Of a DNA stretch of 64,000 nt, positions 19,156-27,602 are shown one piece after another; position 1 is the stretch's first letter, and each line of letters opens with the position of its first letter. The stretch comes from Woeseiaceae bacterium. GTDB taxonomy: Bacteria > Pseudomonadota > Gammaproteobacteria > Steroidobacterales > Woeseiaceae. The position numbers and the translations under genes are program-made. The notes beneath the pieces are model-generated. The model saw nothing but the letters and a program-made list of their open reading frames with translations. It ran no database searches and was not told where the DNA came from. The DNA is taken from contig JANQMR010000019.1 of the NCBI GenBank assembly GCA_028279985.1, forward strand, positions 45,761 to 109,760. The letters run 5' to 3'.

Positions 19156-19858
19156 GCGCGTTCGCCTCGAGCGTCGTTTGCCGCGGACCGAAAATCGCGG
19201 TACCGATTCGGACCGTCGTCGCGCCTTCGAACACGGCCGCGCGGAAGTCGCCGGTCATACCCATCGACAAGGTGTCCAGCGGGATGCCGGTTTCCTCCAG
19301 CGCCTCGCGGAGTTCCCTGAGCCGCGCAAACGGCAGCCGTTGTTCGTCGAAGCCTTCGCGGATCGCCGGCAGGCACATCAGTCCGCGGAGATTCAGGCGC
19401 GGCAACTCGCTGACGGCCGAGGCAAGCTCGGGGAGCGCCGCCGGACCGACGCCGGATTTGGCGGCTTCGGCGTCGATGTTGATCTGCAGGCAGACGTTGA
19501 GCGGGCCGAGTTCTCGGGGTCGCTGGTCGCTGAGCCGGCGAGCGACCTTGAGCCTGTCGACCGTATGGACCCAGTCGAAATGTTCCGCGACGGCGCGGGT
19601 CTTGTTGGATTGCATATGGCCGATGAAATGCCAGGTCAGCCCGTTTCCGGCCAGTTTTGTGACCTTGTCGAGCCCCTCCTGCACGGTGTTTTCGCCAAAA
19701 TGTCGTTGTCCGGCATCGGCCGCTTCGAGGATTTTGGCGAGGGGCTGTAATTTGCTGACGGCCACGAGCCGCACCCGGTCGGGATCGCGTCCCGCATCGC
19801 TTGCCGCCCGGTCCAGCAAATCCCGGATTTTGCGCAAGTTTTCCGTGACTCCAATCAC
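19145..19858 (-). CDS. yggS: PLP homeostasis protein YggS/PLPBP
   Basis: 237 residues from GTG 19858. A fold-type III PLP-binding protein that buffers pyridoxal phosphate and affects amino-acid balance; it has no known catalytic activity. Visible motifs are the PLP lysine K36 in AVSKLQPL, FGENTVQEGLDK, WHFIGHMQSNKTR and the phosphate-binding SMGMTGDF. The frame stays open far upstream, antisense to pilT, but that part is a high-GC shadow. It is divergent from pilT with an 84 bp spacer. Confidence 0.92.
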   Translation of the reverse strand: MIGVTENLRKIRDLLDRAASDAGRDPDRVRLVAVSKLQPLAKILEAADAGQRHFGENTVQEGLDKVTKLAGNGLTWHFIGHMQSNKTRAVAEHFDWVHTVDRLKVARRLSDQRPRELGPLNVCLQINIDAEAAKSGVGPAALPELASAVSELPRLNLRGLMCLPAIREGFDEQRLPFARLRELREALEETGIPLDTLSMGMTGDFRAAVFEGATTVRIGTAIFGPRQTTLEANARVG

Positions 19859-19879
19859 GTTTTGGTCCCGGTGCTTGGT

Positions 19880-19885
19880 TATACT
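19880..19885 (+). promoter_or_regulatory. Candidate -10 element of pilT
   Basis: TATACT lies 57 bp before the pilT ATG in the yggS-pilT divergent spacer. The matching -35 is poor. A ribosome binding site GAGAGGGA precedes the ATG. Confidence 0.35.
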
Positions 19886-19942
19886 ACGCTTTGACGAGGG
19901 CCGGGTTATGGTAAGTCCGGCCGACCATCGAGAGGGAAATGC

Positions 19943-20983
19943 ATGGCCGTCGACGTTGCCCAGCTTTTGTCGTTCACGGTGAAAAACAATGCGTCCGACC
20001 TGCACCTGTCCGGCGGCGTGCCGCCAATGATTCGCGTCGACGGCGACATCAAACGTATCAACATGCCGGCGCTGACCCACAAGGACGTCAATAGCATGGT
20101 GTACGACATCATGAATGACAAGCAGCGCAAGGACTACGAGGAATTCCTGGAAACCGATTTCTCCTTCGAGATCCCGAAGCTCGCGAGGTTTCGGGTCAAC
20201 GCCTACAACCAGAATCGCGGCTCGGCCGCCGTTTTCCGGACCATCCCGTCCGAGATCCTGACGCTCGACGATCTCGGCGCGCCGGCAATCTTCAAGGACA
20301 TAGCGATGCACCCCCGCGGCATCGTTCTGGTGACGGGACCCACCGGCTCGGGCAAGTCGACGACCCTGGCGGCGATGGTGGACTATATCAACGACAACAA
20401 ACCCGATCACATCCTGACCATCGAGGACCCGATCGAATTCGTGCACGAGTCCAAGAAGTCGCTGATCAACCAGCGCGAAGTGCATCGCGACACCCTGGGC
20501 TTCAACGAGGCGCTGCGTTCGGCTTTGCGTGAAGATCCCGACGTGATCCTCGTCGGCGAGCTGCGTGACCTGGAAACCATCCGCCTGGCCCTGACGGCCG
20601 CCGAAACCGGCCATCTCGTGTTCGGCACCCTGCATACGAGCTCGGCCGCCAAGACCATCGACCGTATCGTCGACGTGTTCCCGGCGGCGGAGAAGGAGAT
20701 GGTTCGCGCGATGTTGTCGGAGTCCCTGCGCGCGGTCATTTCGCAGACTTTGCTGAAACGGATCGGCGGCGGCCGGATCGCCGCGCACGAGATCATGACC
20801 GGTACGCCGGCGATACGGAACCTGATTCGCGAGGGCAAGATCGCGCAAATGTACTCGGCGATCCAGACGGGACAGGCTGCCGGCATGCAGACCCTGGATC
20901 AAAATCTCGCGGACCTGATGTCGAAAGGACTGATCAACAAGGAAGAGGCGCGCTTCAGGGCCGTGAACAAAGAGAACTTCTAG
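19943..20983 (+). CDS. pilT: Type IV pilus retraction ATPase PilT
   Basis: 346 residues, hexameric AAA+ motor that depolymerises type IV pili for twitching. The N-terminal PAS-like domain has SDLHLSGGVPPMIRVDGDI; Walker A is GPTGSGKST (~residue 132-140); Asp box and Walker B region carry LVGELRDLETI; the His box is HLVFGTLHT. The C-terminal AIRNLIREGK motif, needed for retraction in characterised PilTs, is intact, which separates this copy from the two following paralogues. Confidence 0.97.
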   Translation: MAVDVAQLLSFTVKNNASDLHLSGGVPPMIRVDGDIKRINMPALTHKDVNSMVYDIMNDKQRKDYEEFLETDFSFEIPKLARFRVNAYNQNRGSAAVFRTIPSEILTLDDLGAPAIFKDIAMHPRGIVLVTGPTGSGKSTTLAAMVDYINDNKPDHILTIEDPIEFVHESKKSLINQREVHRDTLGFNEALRSALREDPDVILVGELRDLETIRLALTAAETGHLVFGTLHTSSAAKTIDRIVDVFPAAEKEMVRAMLSESLRAVISQTLLKRIGGGRIAAHEIMTGTPAIRNLIREGKIAQMYSAIQTGQAAGMQTLDQNLADLMSKGLINKEEARFRAVNKENF

Positions 20984-21050
20984 TGCCACATTCCACCAAC
21001 AACTGGCCTGATTCGGCGGTGCGCCGCCGGCCTGAGTGGAGACGGGAATC

Positions 21051-22208
21051 ATGGAACGCGAACAAGCGGTACGGCTGACACAGAATCTGCTCCGGAAGAT
21101 GGTCGAGCGCAACGGCTCGGACCTGTTTCTCACCTGCGGGTTTCCTCCGGCGATCAAGGTGGACGGAACCATCCACAAGGCGACAGACACCCCGCTGACT
21201 GCGGAGCAGGCGGCGATGATGGTCCGTGCGATCATGAACGACAAGCAGATCAAGGAATTCGACGAAACCAAGGAATGTAACTTCGCGATCGCGCCGCAGG
21301 GTATCGGCCGCTTTCGGGTCAGCGCGTTTATCCAGCAGGGGTATGCCGGCGCCGTGCTGCGCACGATCACGACCGAGATACCGACGCTCGAGGATCTGGA
21401 GCTGCCGCCGATCCTGAAAGACGCGGTCATGAACAAGCGCGGCATCGTGATCGTCGTCGGCGGCACCGGCTCCGGTAAATCCACGACGCTCGCGGCGATG
21501 ATCGGCCATCGGAACGACAATTCGCGCGGGCACATCGTCTCGATCGAGGACCCGGTGGAGTTCGTTCATCCGCACAAGGGCTGCGTGATTACCCAGCGCG
21601 AGGTCGGCGTGGACACCGAGAGCTGGCACGCGGCGCTCAAGAACACGCTCAGGCAGGCGCCGGACGTCATCCTGATCGGCGAGATTCGCGACCGCGAGAC
21701 GATGGAATACGCGATCCAGTTCGCCGAAACCGGCCACCTGTGCCTGGCGACCTTGCATGCCAACAGCGCCAACCAGGCCCTGGACCGCATCATCAACTTT
21801 TTTCCGGAGGAGCGGCGCCAGCAGCTTCTGATGGACTTGTCGCTGAATGCCCGCGCGATCATCTCGCAACGGCTGATTCCGCGGGAAGGCGGCATCGGCC
21901 GGATCGCGGCGATGGAGATATTGCTCAACACACCGCTGATCCAGGACCTGATCTTCAAGGGCGAGGTCGGTCAGATCAAGGAGATCATGGCCAAGTCCAC
22001 GCGCCTAGGCATGCAGACCTTCGACCAGGCGCTGTTCTACCTGTACGAGGACGGCATCATCTCTTACGAAGATGCAATGCGTAACGCCGATTCGAAAAAT
22101 GAGCTAAGACTCAGGATCAAGCTCGAGAGCAAACGCGACTCCGCGATCGCCGACCAGCATGCGCAGAGCCTCAGGATCATGGAAGAGGATACGGCCCGGA
22201 TCTTCTGA
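21051..22208 (+). CDS. pilU: PilT/PilU-type pilus ATPase
   Basis: 385 residues from ATG 21051, with GGAGACGGGA before it (GTG 21036 is in frame but less likely). A secretion ATPase with SDLFLTCGFPPAIKVDG, Walker A GGTGSGKST, Walker B region LIGEIRDRETM and His box HLCLATLHAN. It lacks the AIRNLIRE sequence of PilT (LIQDLIFKGE instead) and has a longer charged C-tail, both as in PilU, the accessory motor that acts with PilT. It directly follows pilT. Confidence 0.92.
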   Translation: MEREQAVRLTQNLLRKMVERNGSDLFLTCGFPPAIKVDGTIHKATDTPLTAEQAAMMVRAIMNDKQIKEFDETKECNFAIAPQGIGRFRVSAFIQQGYAGAVLRTITTEIPTLEDLELPPILKDAVMNKRGIVIVVGGTGSGKSTTLAAMIGHRNDNSRGHIVSIEDPVEFVHPHKGCVITQREVGVDTESWHAALKNTLRQAPDVILIGEIRDRETMEYAIQFAETGHLCLATLHANSANQALDRIINFFPEERRQQLLMDLSLNARAIISQRLIPREGGIGRIAAMEILLNTPLIQDLIFKGEVGQIKEIMAKSTRLGMQTFDQALFYLYEDGIISYEDAMRNADSKNELRLRIKLESKRDSAIADQHAQSLRIMEEDTARIF

Positions 22209-22240
22209 GCCGCCGGACGAAACAGGGAAGACGTCGATCG

Positions 22241-23299
22241 ATGAACGTAAAGCCGCTATTCAAGCTGATGGTCGATAAAAGGGCCTCGGACCTTTTTTTT
22301 ACGCCGTATGCGCCGGCCAAGATCAAGATCGAAGGCAAGATCATGCCGGTCAACAAGCTCGAGATGTCGCCGAAGATGGTTAGACAGGCGGCCTTGGAGC
22401 TGATGGACGAAGACCAGCTCGAGTACTTCACACGCGAGCTGGAGATCGATTTCGCGATCTCGGAAAAAGGCCTGGGCCGCTTTCGGGTCAACGTCTTTCA
22501 TCAACGCTGCAACGTTGCGATGGTGCTGCGCTACATCACCAGCGACCTGCCGAGCCTGGACGAACTCGGCATGCCCCAACAGCTCAAGGACCTGGTCATG
22601 TTGCGCCGCGGGCTGATCCTGATGGTGGGCGCGACGGGCGCCGGCAAGTCGACCACGCTTGCCGCGATGATCAATCACCGCAACGAGAAGACCTCGTCGC
22701 ATATCATCACGATCGAGGACCCGATCGAGTTCCTGCACCCGAACAAGCAATCGATCATCAATCAGCGCGAAGTGGGACTCGACACCAAGTCCTATGCCCG
22801 GGCGCTCAAAAGCGCCGTGCGCGCCGCCCCGGACGTCATCCAGATCGGCGAAATCCGCGATCGCGAGTCGATGCAGTCGGCGCTGGACATGGCCGGCACC
22901 GGCCATCTGGTGCTGGCGACGGTGCACTCGAACAATGCCGTGGAGACGCTGGACCGGATCATCAACCTGTTTCCGCAAGACCAGCATTCGCAGGTCTTCA
23001 TGGACCTCTCCCACTATCTGCGTGCGATCCTGTCGCAACGCCTGGTGCGGGCCCGCAACGGCAAGCGCGTGGCCGCCGTCGAGTTGATGCTGAATACGCC
23101 TCACATCAAGGACCTGATTCTCAAGGGTGACATCGCGGCCGTGAAGGAAGCGCACAAGGACTCGGGTGAAGCGGGTATGCAGAACTTCGACGAGGCGCTG
23201 CTGGACCTGTACAAGGCCGGCACGATCACGCTGGAGGAGGCGATGTCGCACGCCGATTCGCGCTCCAATCTCGAAGCCAAGGTCAACTTCGGCGGTTGA
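22241..23299 (+). CDS. Second PilU-like pilus ATPase
   Basis: 352 residues, a third ATPase of the same family in tandem. Motifs: SDLFFTPYAPAKIKIEGKI, Walker A GATGAGKST, QIGEIRDRESM and HLVLATVHSNN. It resembles PilU in lacking AIRNLIRE (HIKDLILKGD), but it is clearly diverged from the second copy, so it is not a recent duplicate. It starts 32 bp after pilU. Probably another accessory retraction motor; whether it is PilU proper or a distinct subtype needs a tree. Confidence 0.88.
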   Translation: MNVKPLFKLMVDKRASDLFFTPYAPAKIKIEGKIMPVNKLEMSPKMVRQAALELMDEDQLEYFTRELEIDFAISEKGLGRFRVNVFHQRCNVAMVLRYITSDLPSLDELGMPQQLKDLVMLRRGLILMVGATGAGKSTTLAAMINHRNEKTSSHIITIEDPIEFLHPNKQSIINQREVGLDTKSYARALKSAVRAAPDVIQIGEIRDRESMQSALDMAGTGHLVLATVHSNNAVETLDRIINLFPQDQHSQVFMDLSHYLRAILSQRLVRARNGKRVAAVELMLNTPHIKDLILKGDIAAVKEAHKDSGEAGMQNFDEALLDLYKAGTITLEEAMSHADSRSNLEAKVNFGG

Positions 23300-23360
23300 G
23301 TGCGGCGAGTCCGCGCGGTACTGGTGATTTATCCACTACCGCGCCGTAGAATGCCCGGCG

Positions 23361-23501
23361 ATGAACGTCGCGCTGCCCTCTAGATCCGAAAACAAATCCG
23401 AAAACAAATCCGGAAACGACGAATCCGGAAACGGCCTGACCGCCTCGCAACCCGACCCGGATGGCGGTCTCACACATCTCCAGGCGCTGGAGAACCGTTG
23501 A
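23361..23501 (+). CDS. Possible 46-residue peptide overlapping the next start
   Basis: ATG 23361 opens a 46-codon frame whose TGA overlaps the TTG start of the following gene. The peptide is hydrophilic and includes SENKSENKSGN, produced by a 12-bp tandem repeat. No ribosome binding site is obvious. It may be a real leader peptide coupling translation, or chance. Low confidence. Confidence 0.25.
   Translation: MNVALPSRSENKSENKSGNDESGNGLTASQPDPDGGLTHLQALENR
23389..23427. repeat. Direct tandem repeat, 12 bp x2 plus a degenerate copy
   Basis: AAAACAAATCCG occurs twice in perfect tandem, followed by a 15-bp variant, in the spacer between the third pilus ATPase and the PyrK-like gene. Confidence 0.85.
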
Positions 23502-24412
23502 TCACGGCGGCGCAGCAGCAGGCGCAACGCAATCGCGGCACGATTTTCGTCGAGGACGGCGAGGTCTTGCGCCGTGACGAATTCGCAGGCCGGCAATACA
23601 TCATGCGCATACGCGCGCCGAAGTGTGCGGCTGCCGCGAAACCGGGCAGTTTTGCGCACCTGAGCTGTGACGACTCGCTGCCGATGCGCAGGCCGATGTC
23701 GATCATGCGCGCTGAGGAAGACTGGATCGAAGTGCTGTTCAAGATCGTCGGTCAGGGCTTGTCGCTGCTTGCGCGCAAACGGCCCGGCGACACGATCAAC
23801 GTGCTCGGTCCGATCGGCCGGCCGTTCGAGCGTCATCGGGAAAGGCCCCGATTGTTGTTGATCGGCGGCGGCGTCGGCATCCCGCCGATGGTCTTTGTCG
23901 CCGACATCCTGCGCGCCGCCATAGGACCCGGCAGTGTACGCTGGCAGCCGCTTGCGATCCTGGGTTCGGAGATTCCGTTTCCGTTTGCGCCGGCGCCGTC
24001 CGCGCTGCCGGTGCCGGGCATCGATGCGTCGATGCCCGGCACGACGCCCGCCACGATGCCGCTTCTGGAAGGCTGGGGCGTGCCGGCGCGCCTGGCCAGT
24101 CTCGCGGGTTTCGAGGGCTGCTTCGACGGTTATGTCACCGACCTCGCGGACCGGTACCTGACGACGCTGGACCGGAGCGAACTCGAGGGCTCCGAAATCC
24201 TGGCCTGCGGGCCGACGCCGATGCTGAAAGCCGTTGCCGCGCTTGCCGCAAGCTACGAGATTCCCTGCCAAGTGTCCTTGGAGGAATACATGGCTTGCGC
24301 GGTCGGCGGCTGCGCCGGCTGCACGGTGCAGCTCGAGACCCCCGAGGGGCCTGCGATGAAACGGGTTTGCGTGGACGGTCCGGTGTTCGACGCGGCGAGC
24401 GTCGTCTGGTAA
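23498..24412 (+). CDS. Dihydroorotate dehydrogenase electron-transfer subunit-like (PyrK-like) flavoprotein
   Basis: 304 residues from TTG 23498, with GGAG 6 bp upstream. The layout is an FAD-binding ferredoxin-reductase type beta barrel (RRPMSIMRAEED, FKIVGQGLSLLA), an NAD-binding domain with LLLIGGGVGIPPMVF and ACGPTPMLKAV, and a C-terminal [2Fe-2S] cluster with cysteines in ACAVGGCAGC and RVCVDGP. In Gram-positive bacteria PyrK passes electrons from NADH-linked FAD to PyrD; here no pyrD is adjacent, so the partner is unknown. Confidence 0.82.
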   Translation: MITAAQQQAQRNRGTIFVEDGEVLRRDEFAGRQYIMRIRAPKCAAAAKPGSFAHLSCDDSLPMRRPMSIMRAEEDWIEVLFKIVGQGLSLLARKRPGDTINVLGPIGRPFERHRERPRLLLIGGGVGIPPMVFVADILRAAIGPGSVRWQPLAILGSEIPFPFAPAPSALPVPGIDASMPGTTPATMPLLEGWGVPARLASLAGFEGCFDGYVTDLADRYLTTLDRSELEGSEILACGPTPMLKAVAALAASYEIPCQVSLEEYMACAVGGCAGCTVQLETPEGPAMKRVCVDGPVFDAASVVW

Positions 24413-24434
24413 TGCGTCGCCTGGCTCGAATCCT

Positions 24435-24881
24435 TCAGCCGCGGGTGGCGAGATAACGCTCGGCGATGACGACTGCCGCGGCGCCGTCGATGGCTTCCTT
24501 GCCGATTCTTCCGCGGGTGCCGGCTGCGCGCGCCCGTTTCAGCACGCTTTCGGCTTCTATCGAGGAATAACGCTCGTCCACGGTATCTACCGGCAAGCCG
24601 AAACGTCCGAGCTCGCCGACGAATGCCTTGACCCGTGCGGTCATCTCGCTGTCGCTGCCGTCGGCATGCAAGGGCATGCCGACGACCAGCCGGTCCGGCC
24701 GCCATTCGGCGACGATTGCCGCAATGGCTTCATGATCGATACCGCCGTCCCGGTTGCGGACCGTGTCGACGGGACCGGCGGACCCGGTGACCTCCTGGCC
24801 CACGGCCACGCCGATCCGGCGCAGACCGAAGTCGAAGGCGAGGACGGTTTTCGGTTTTCGGGCCTCAGGCGTGTCCCGCAT
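24435..24881 (-). CDS. ruvX: Holliday junction resolvase-like/pre-16S rRNA processing nuclease YqgF (RuvX)
   Basis: 148 residues. An RNase H-fold nuclease family; in E. coli YqgF is implicated in maturation of the 16S rRNA 5' end. Catalytic-type residues appear in LAFDFGLRRIGVAVG (N-terminal Asp), VVGMPLHADGSDSEM and the C-terminal KEAIDGAAAVVI, with VDERYSS between. ATG 24881 is the start: it lies inside the end of yqgE (17 bp overlap), the usual coupled order. Longer upstream frame is antisense/out-of-frame yqgE and not real. Confidence 0.92.
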   Translation of the reverse strand: MRDTPEARKPKTVLAFDFGLRRIGVAVGQEVTGSAGPVDTVRNRDGGIDHEAIAAIVAEWRPDRLVVGMPLHADGSDSEMTARVKAFVGELGRFGLPVDTVDERYSSIEAESVLKRARAAGTRGRIGKEAIDGAAAVVIAERYLATRG

Positions 24882-25428
24882 CGGGCGAAATCCGGGAGAG
24901 GTCGATGCCGATGCTTTCCGCGGCGGCGCTCCAGCGCTCAGGAAACGGCAGATCGAAGACGAGGTCGGTCGTGGCCGGCGCGTTGAGCCAGGAATTGGCG
25001 AGCATCTCATGCTCGAGCTGGCCCGCCTCCCAGCCGGCATAACCGAGTGCGACCAGCGATTTATCGGGACCGTCGCCTGTGGCCATCGCGTCGATGACGT
25101 CCCGGGACAGCGTGAGCTGGATGTCGTCGGACACCGCGAGCGAACTCTCGAAGCTGGCGCCCGGATTGTGCAACACAAAACCGCGCTCGGGGCCGACGGG
25201 ACCGCCCAGCAGCACCGGGTGACCGGCGGCGATCGGGTCCACGTCCGTGAGATCGAGCTGCTCGAACAGGCCGCCCAGATTCAGTGTCAGCGGACGGTTG
25301 ATGATGATGCCGAGCGCGCCCTCGTCATTGTGCTCGCAAATTAGCGTGACCGTGCTGCTGAAGTTGGGGTCGGCCATACCCGGCATCGCAATCAGTAGCT
25401 GATTGGCGAGCGATTCGGCGGTTTCCAT
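24865..25428 (-). CDS. yqgE: YqgE/AlgH family protein
   Basis: 187 residues with the family blocks LANQLLIAMPGMADPNFSST, CEHNDEGALGIIINRPL, VLLGGPVGPERGFVLH and ALGYAGWEAGQLEHE. Members are small soluble proteins; AlgH was first described as an alginate regulator in Pseudomonas, and the biochemical role is unsettled. The order gshB-tonB-yqgE-yqgF on the minus strand is the classic gammaproteobacterial arrangement. It overlaps ruvX. Confidence 0.93.
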   Translation of the reverse strand: METAESLANQLLIAMPGMADPNFSSTVTLICEHNDEGALGIIINRPLTLNLGGLFEQLDLTDVDPIAAGHPVLLGGPVGPERGFVLHNPGASFESSLAVSDDIQLTLSRDVIDAMATGDGPDKSLVALGYAGWEAGQLEHEMLANSWLNAPATTDLVFDLPFPERWSAAAESIGIDLSRISPDAGHA

Positions 25429-25478
25429 GCACTAGGGCCTGTTAACGCTATGGGACTGATCCCTACCGGTCCTAGTAT

Positions 25479-25520
25479 CCGCCGTCCGACCCGCGGGCAC
25501 AACCGCGGGTCGGACGGCGG
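25479..25520. repeat. Perfect 18-bp inverted repeat (hairpin) between tonB and yqgE
   Basis: Two arms of 18 bases starting CCGCCGTCCGACCCGCGG are perfectly complementary around the loop GCACAA. The structure begins 9 bp after the tonB stop codon. It has no T-tract, so it is a very stable RNA hairpin rather than a canonical terminator. Confidence 0.9.
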
Positions 25521-25529
25521 CGCGGGAGG

Positions 25530-26462
25530 CTAATTCCGCGTGAGGCTGGCGGTTGCCGGGACGGGCTGCTCGCTGAACAGCCACTTGTAGGCGAATCGCA
25601 GGCTGTCGTAGTCCGCGCGGATCTCGGCCGGAAACGGGTCGAAGGGCCCGGCGCGCCTTAGAATATCGAGCGCGGCCTGGTCCAAAAGCCGCGAACCGCT
25701 GGATTTGCGTATGACTACTTCGGCGAGCTGTCCCGAAGCGTCGATCAACACTTCGAGTGTCGGGCTTCCGGTATGGCCCTCAATCTTGCCCAGTTCGCCC
25801 AGCTCCGGAAAATAGGCGTCGCCCGCGGCCTCGACGCGACGTTTCCAGTTGTCTAGATAAGCGGCGACTTCGGATTCCCGCGTGTCGGCGCTGATCAGTA
25901 GCTGTCGCGGGTCGTCGTCGTGGATCATCATCGTCGCCCGCCGGTCCTGCGGCAGCGGCAGTGTCACCGCGCTGCCCGATTCCAGGACTATGGCTACGGA
26001 TTCCTCCGGTTCAGGCCGGTTGCGGGGGGCGTCGGCAACACGCTGCTCCTGCCGCGTATGCGTTGCCAGTAACTGATCCGCGGATCTGTGATGCTCGGTG
26101 GCGTCCACCAGGCCGCTGCCGTCCCGGTCGCCGATGTTGTCGATGGGCAGCGGGCTTTGAAGCGGCGCTGCCGGTCGGACCTGCTCCTGTGTATTGCCGC
26201 CGCCCTGTTGGCTGGCTTGCGCGAGGTATTCGGCCTCGTCCGGCCGGTCTATGCGTTGGTCGGGATCGGCAACGATCGTCACCTCGAGCGAAATCGCCTC
26301 GCCGAGCCGGCCGAGCATCGAATGATTGAAGGTGATGCCGAGGATCAGGACGCCATGGATGAGCGCGGCCAGGAACAGCATCGCCGGTAATCGATCCTGA
26401 ACGGGCGGCGCGTTAAGGCGCAACTCGTCGAGCGGATTGCTGTTGAAAGGCGTGTAAGACAT
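25530..26462 (-). CDS. tonB: TonB-family energy transducer
   Basis: 310 residues. A single N-terminal membrane segment (~27-48, MLFLAALIHGVLILGITF) is followed by a long periplasmic linker and a C-terminal TonB domain (~225-300: GSPTLEVLIDASGQLAEVVI, then LDQAALDILRRAGPFDPFP). It would couple the proton-motive force via ExbB/ExbD to outer-membrane receptors such as the one at 60306. The linker is not strongly Pro-rich, unlike E. coli TonB, but the position beside gshB matches the Pseudomonas-type tonB locus. Confidence 0.87.
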   Translation of the reverse strand: MSYTPFNSNPLDELRLNAPPVQDRLPAMLFLAALIHGVLILGITFNHSMLGRLGEAISLEVTIVADPDQRIDRPDEAEYLAQASQQGGGNTQEQVRPAAPLQSPLPIDNIGDRDGSGLVDATEHHRSADQLLATHTRQEQRVADAPRNRPEPEESVAIVLESGSAVTLPLPQDRRATMMIHDDDPRQLLISADTRESEVAAYLDNWKRRVEAAGDAYFPELGELGKIEGHTGSPTLEVLIDASGQLAEVVIRKSSGSRLLDQAALDILRRAGPFDPFPAEIRADYDSLRFAYKWLFSEQPVPATASLTRN

Positions 26463-26598
26463 CGTTTCCGTGTCTCGCGATTACCCGAATCTTCTGCTAT
26501 TTTCGACAGTAAAACAACCGCTTATGGGCGGAACCGAGTGCCCAGTTTAGCCCGATGCGACAATCGGCGATGCGACTTGGGTCACTGCCTGCCCGCGA

Positions 26599-26668
26599 TT
26601 TTCGTTTCGATTCTCGTTTCAGATCTTCGTTTCAACAGTCTTCGTTTCAATAGTCTTCGTTTCAATAG
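26599..26668. repeat. Tandem repeat at the 3' end of gshB, 15 bp x3 plus two 12-bp variants
   Basis: TCTTCGTTTCAATAG-type units lie at 26624, 26639 and 26654 (15 bp each), preceded by shorter variants at 26599 and 26611. Read on the minus strand the units code for ETKTI-type repeats and then supply the gshB stop codon. Confidence 0.93.
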
Positions 26669-27602
26669 CGTCGAACATCAGCCCGGCGACGTTCAGGTCG
26701 AAAAGCCGGTCGAGCTCCCGAATCGCCGTAGGGCTCGTGACGTTGATCTCGGTCAGGTAGTCGCCGATGATGTCGATACCGGCGAAAACGACGCCTTGCC
26801 CGGCGAGTGCCGGGCCGACGACCGCGCAGATTTCGCGGTCGCGTTCCGACAGCGATTGCCCCTTGCCGGTGGCGCCCATGACCAGATTGCCGCGGTTGTC
26901 GTCCGCGGACGGAATCCGCGCCAGCGCGTAGGGTACCGCCTCGCCGTCGATCAGCAGGATGCGTTTGTCGCCTTCGGCGATTTCGGGGATAAACGCTTGC
27001 GCGGTCGTGAAACGGCTGCCGTGGCCGGTCAAGGTTTCGAAGATCACGTTGGCGTTGCCGTCCCCCTTGCGGACCACAAAAATCGATCGTCCGCCCATCC
27101 CGTCCAGCGGCTTGACGACGATCGCCTCATGGGTCTCGAGAAAGGCCCGGAGCTCGTCCATCGAGCGCGTGATCAAGGTCGCCGGTGCGAGGTCGGGAAA
27201 CCAGGCCGTATACGCCTTTTCGTTCATGTTGCGCAGCGCCTCCGGATCGTTGACGACCAGGGCGCCCGCCGCTGCTGCGCGATCGAGTATGTACGTCGTA
27301 TAGATGTATTCCATGTCGAACGGCGGATCCTTGCGCATCAGGATGACGTCGAGCTCACCCAGCGCCATTTCCGAGCGTTCGCCGAAGGCGTACCAGCGTT
27401 CGTTGTCGTCGAACACGTCGAGACGCGTCGAGCGGCCCATTGCCGTCCCCGACACGAGCTCGAGGTCGTGCTGCTCGAAATAGTGAATCTCGGCCTCCCG
27501 GCGCGCGGCCTCGAGCAGCATCGCGAGCGAGCTGTCCTTTTTCGGAGTGATCGCACCGATCGGATCCATGACGATGCCCACGCGCAGTGGTTTGTTGCTC
27601 AT
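26619..27602 (-). CDS. gshB: Glutathione synthetase
   Basis: 327 residues from ATG 27602. An ATP-grasp enzyme joining gamma-glutamylcysteine and glycine. Motifs: VGIVMDPIGAITPKKDSSLA at the N-terminus, MRKDPPFDMEYIYTTYIL, VVKPLDGMGGRSIF (ATP-grasp loop), and EINVTSPTAIREL near the active site. The normal C-terminus is followed by an unusual ETKTIETKTVETKI tail made by a 15-bp tandem repeat. The gene is divergent from pilG. Glutathione made here would serve the AdhC and GGT enzymes encoded at 46-49 kb. Confidence 0.95.
   Translation of the reverse strand: MSNKPLRVGIVMDPIGAITPKKDSSLAMLLEAARREAEIHYFEQHDLELVSGTAMGRSTRLDVFDDNERWYAFGERSEMALGELDVILMRKDPPFDMEYIYTTYILDRAAAAGALVVNDPEALRNMNEKAYTAWFPDLAPATLITRSMDELRAFLETHEAIVVKPLDGMGGRSIFVVRKGDGNANVIFETLTGHGSRFTTAQAFIPEIAEGDKRILLIDGEAVPYALARIPSADDNRGNLVMGATGKGQSLSERDREICAVVGPALAGQGVVFAGIDIIGDYLTEINVTSPTAIRELDRLFDLNVAGLMFDAIETKTIETKTVETKI

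Noticed and set aside
19145..21535. A 796-codon minus-strand frame spanning yggS and the antisense of pilT
   Set aside because: Only the yggS part (up to 19858) has family motifs. The rest mirrors pilT/pilU codons in GC-rich DNA and lacks protein-like features of its own.
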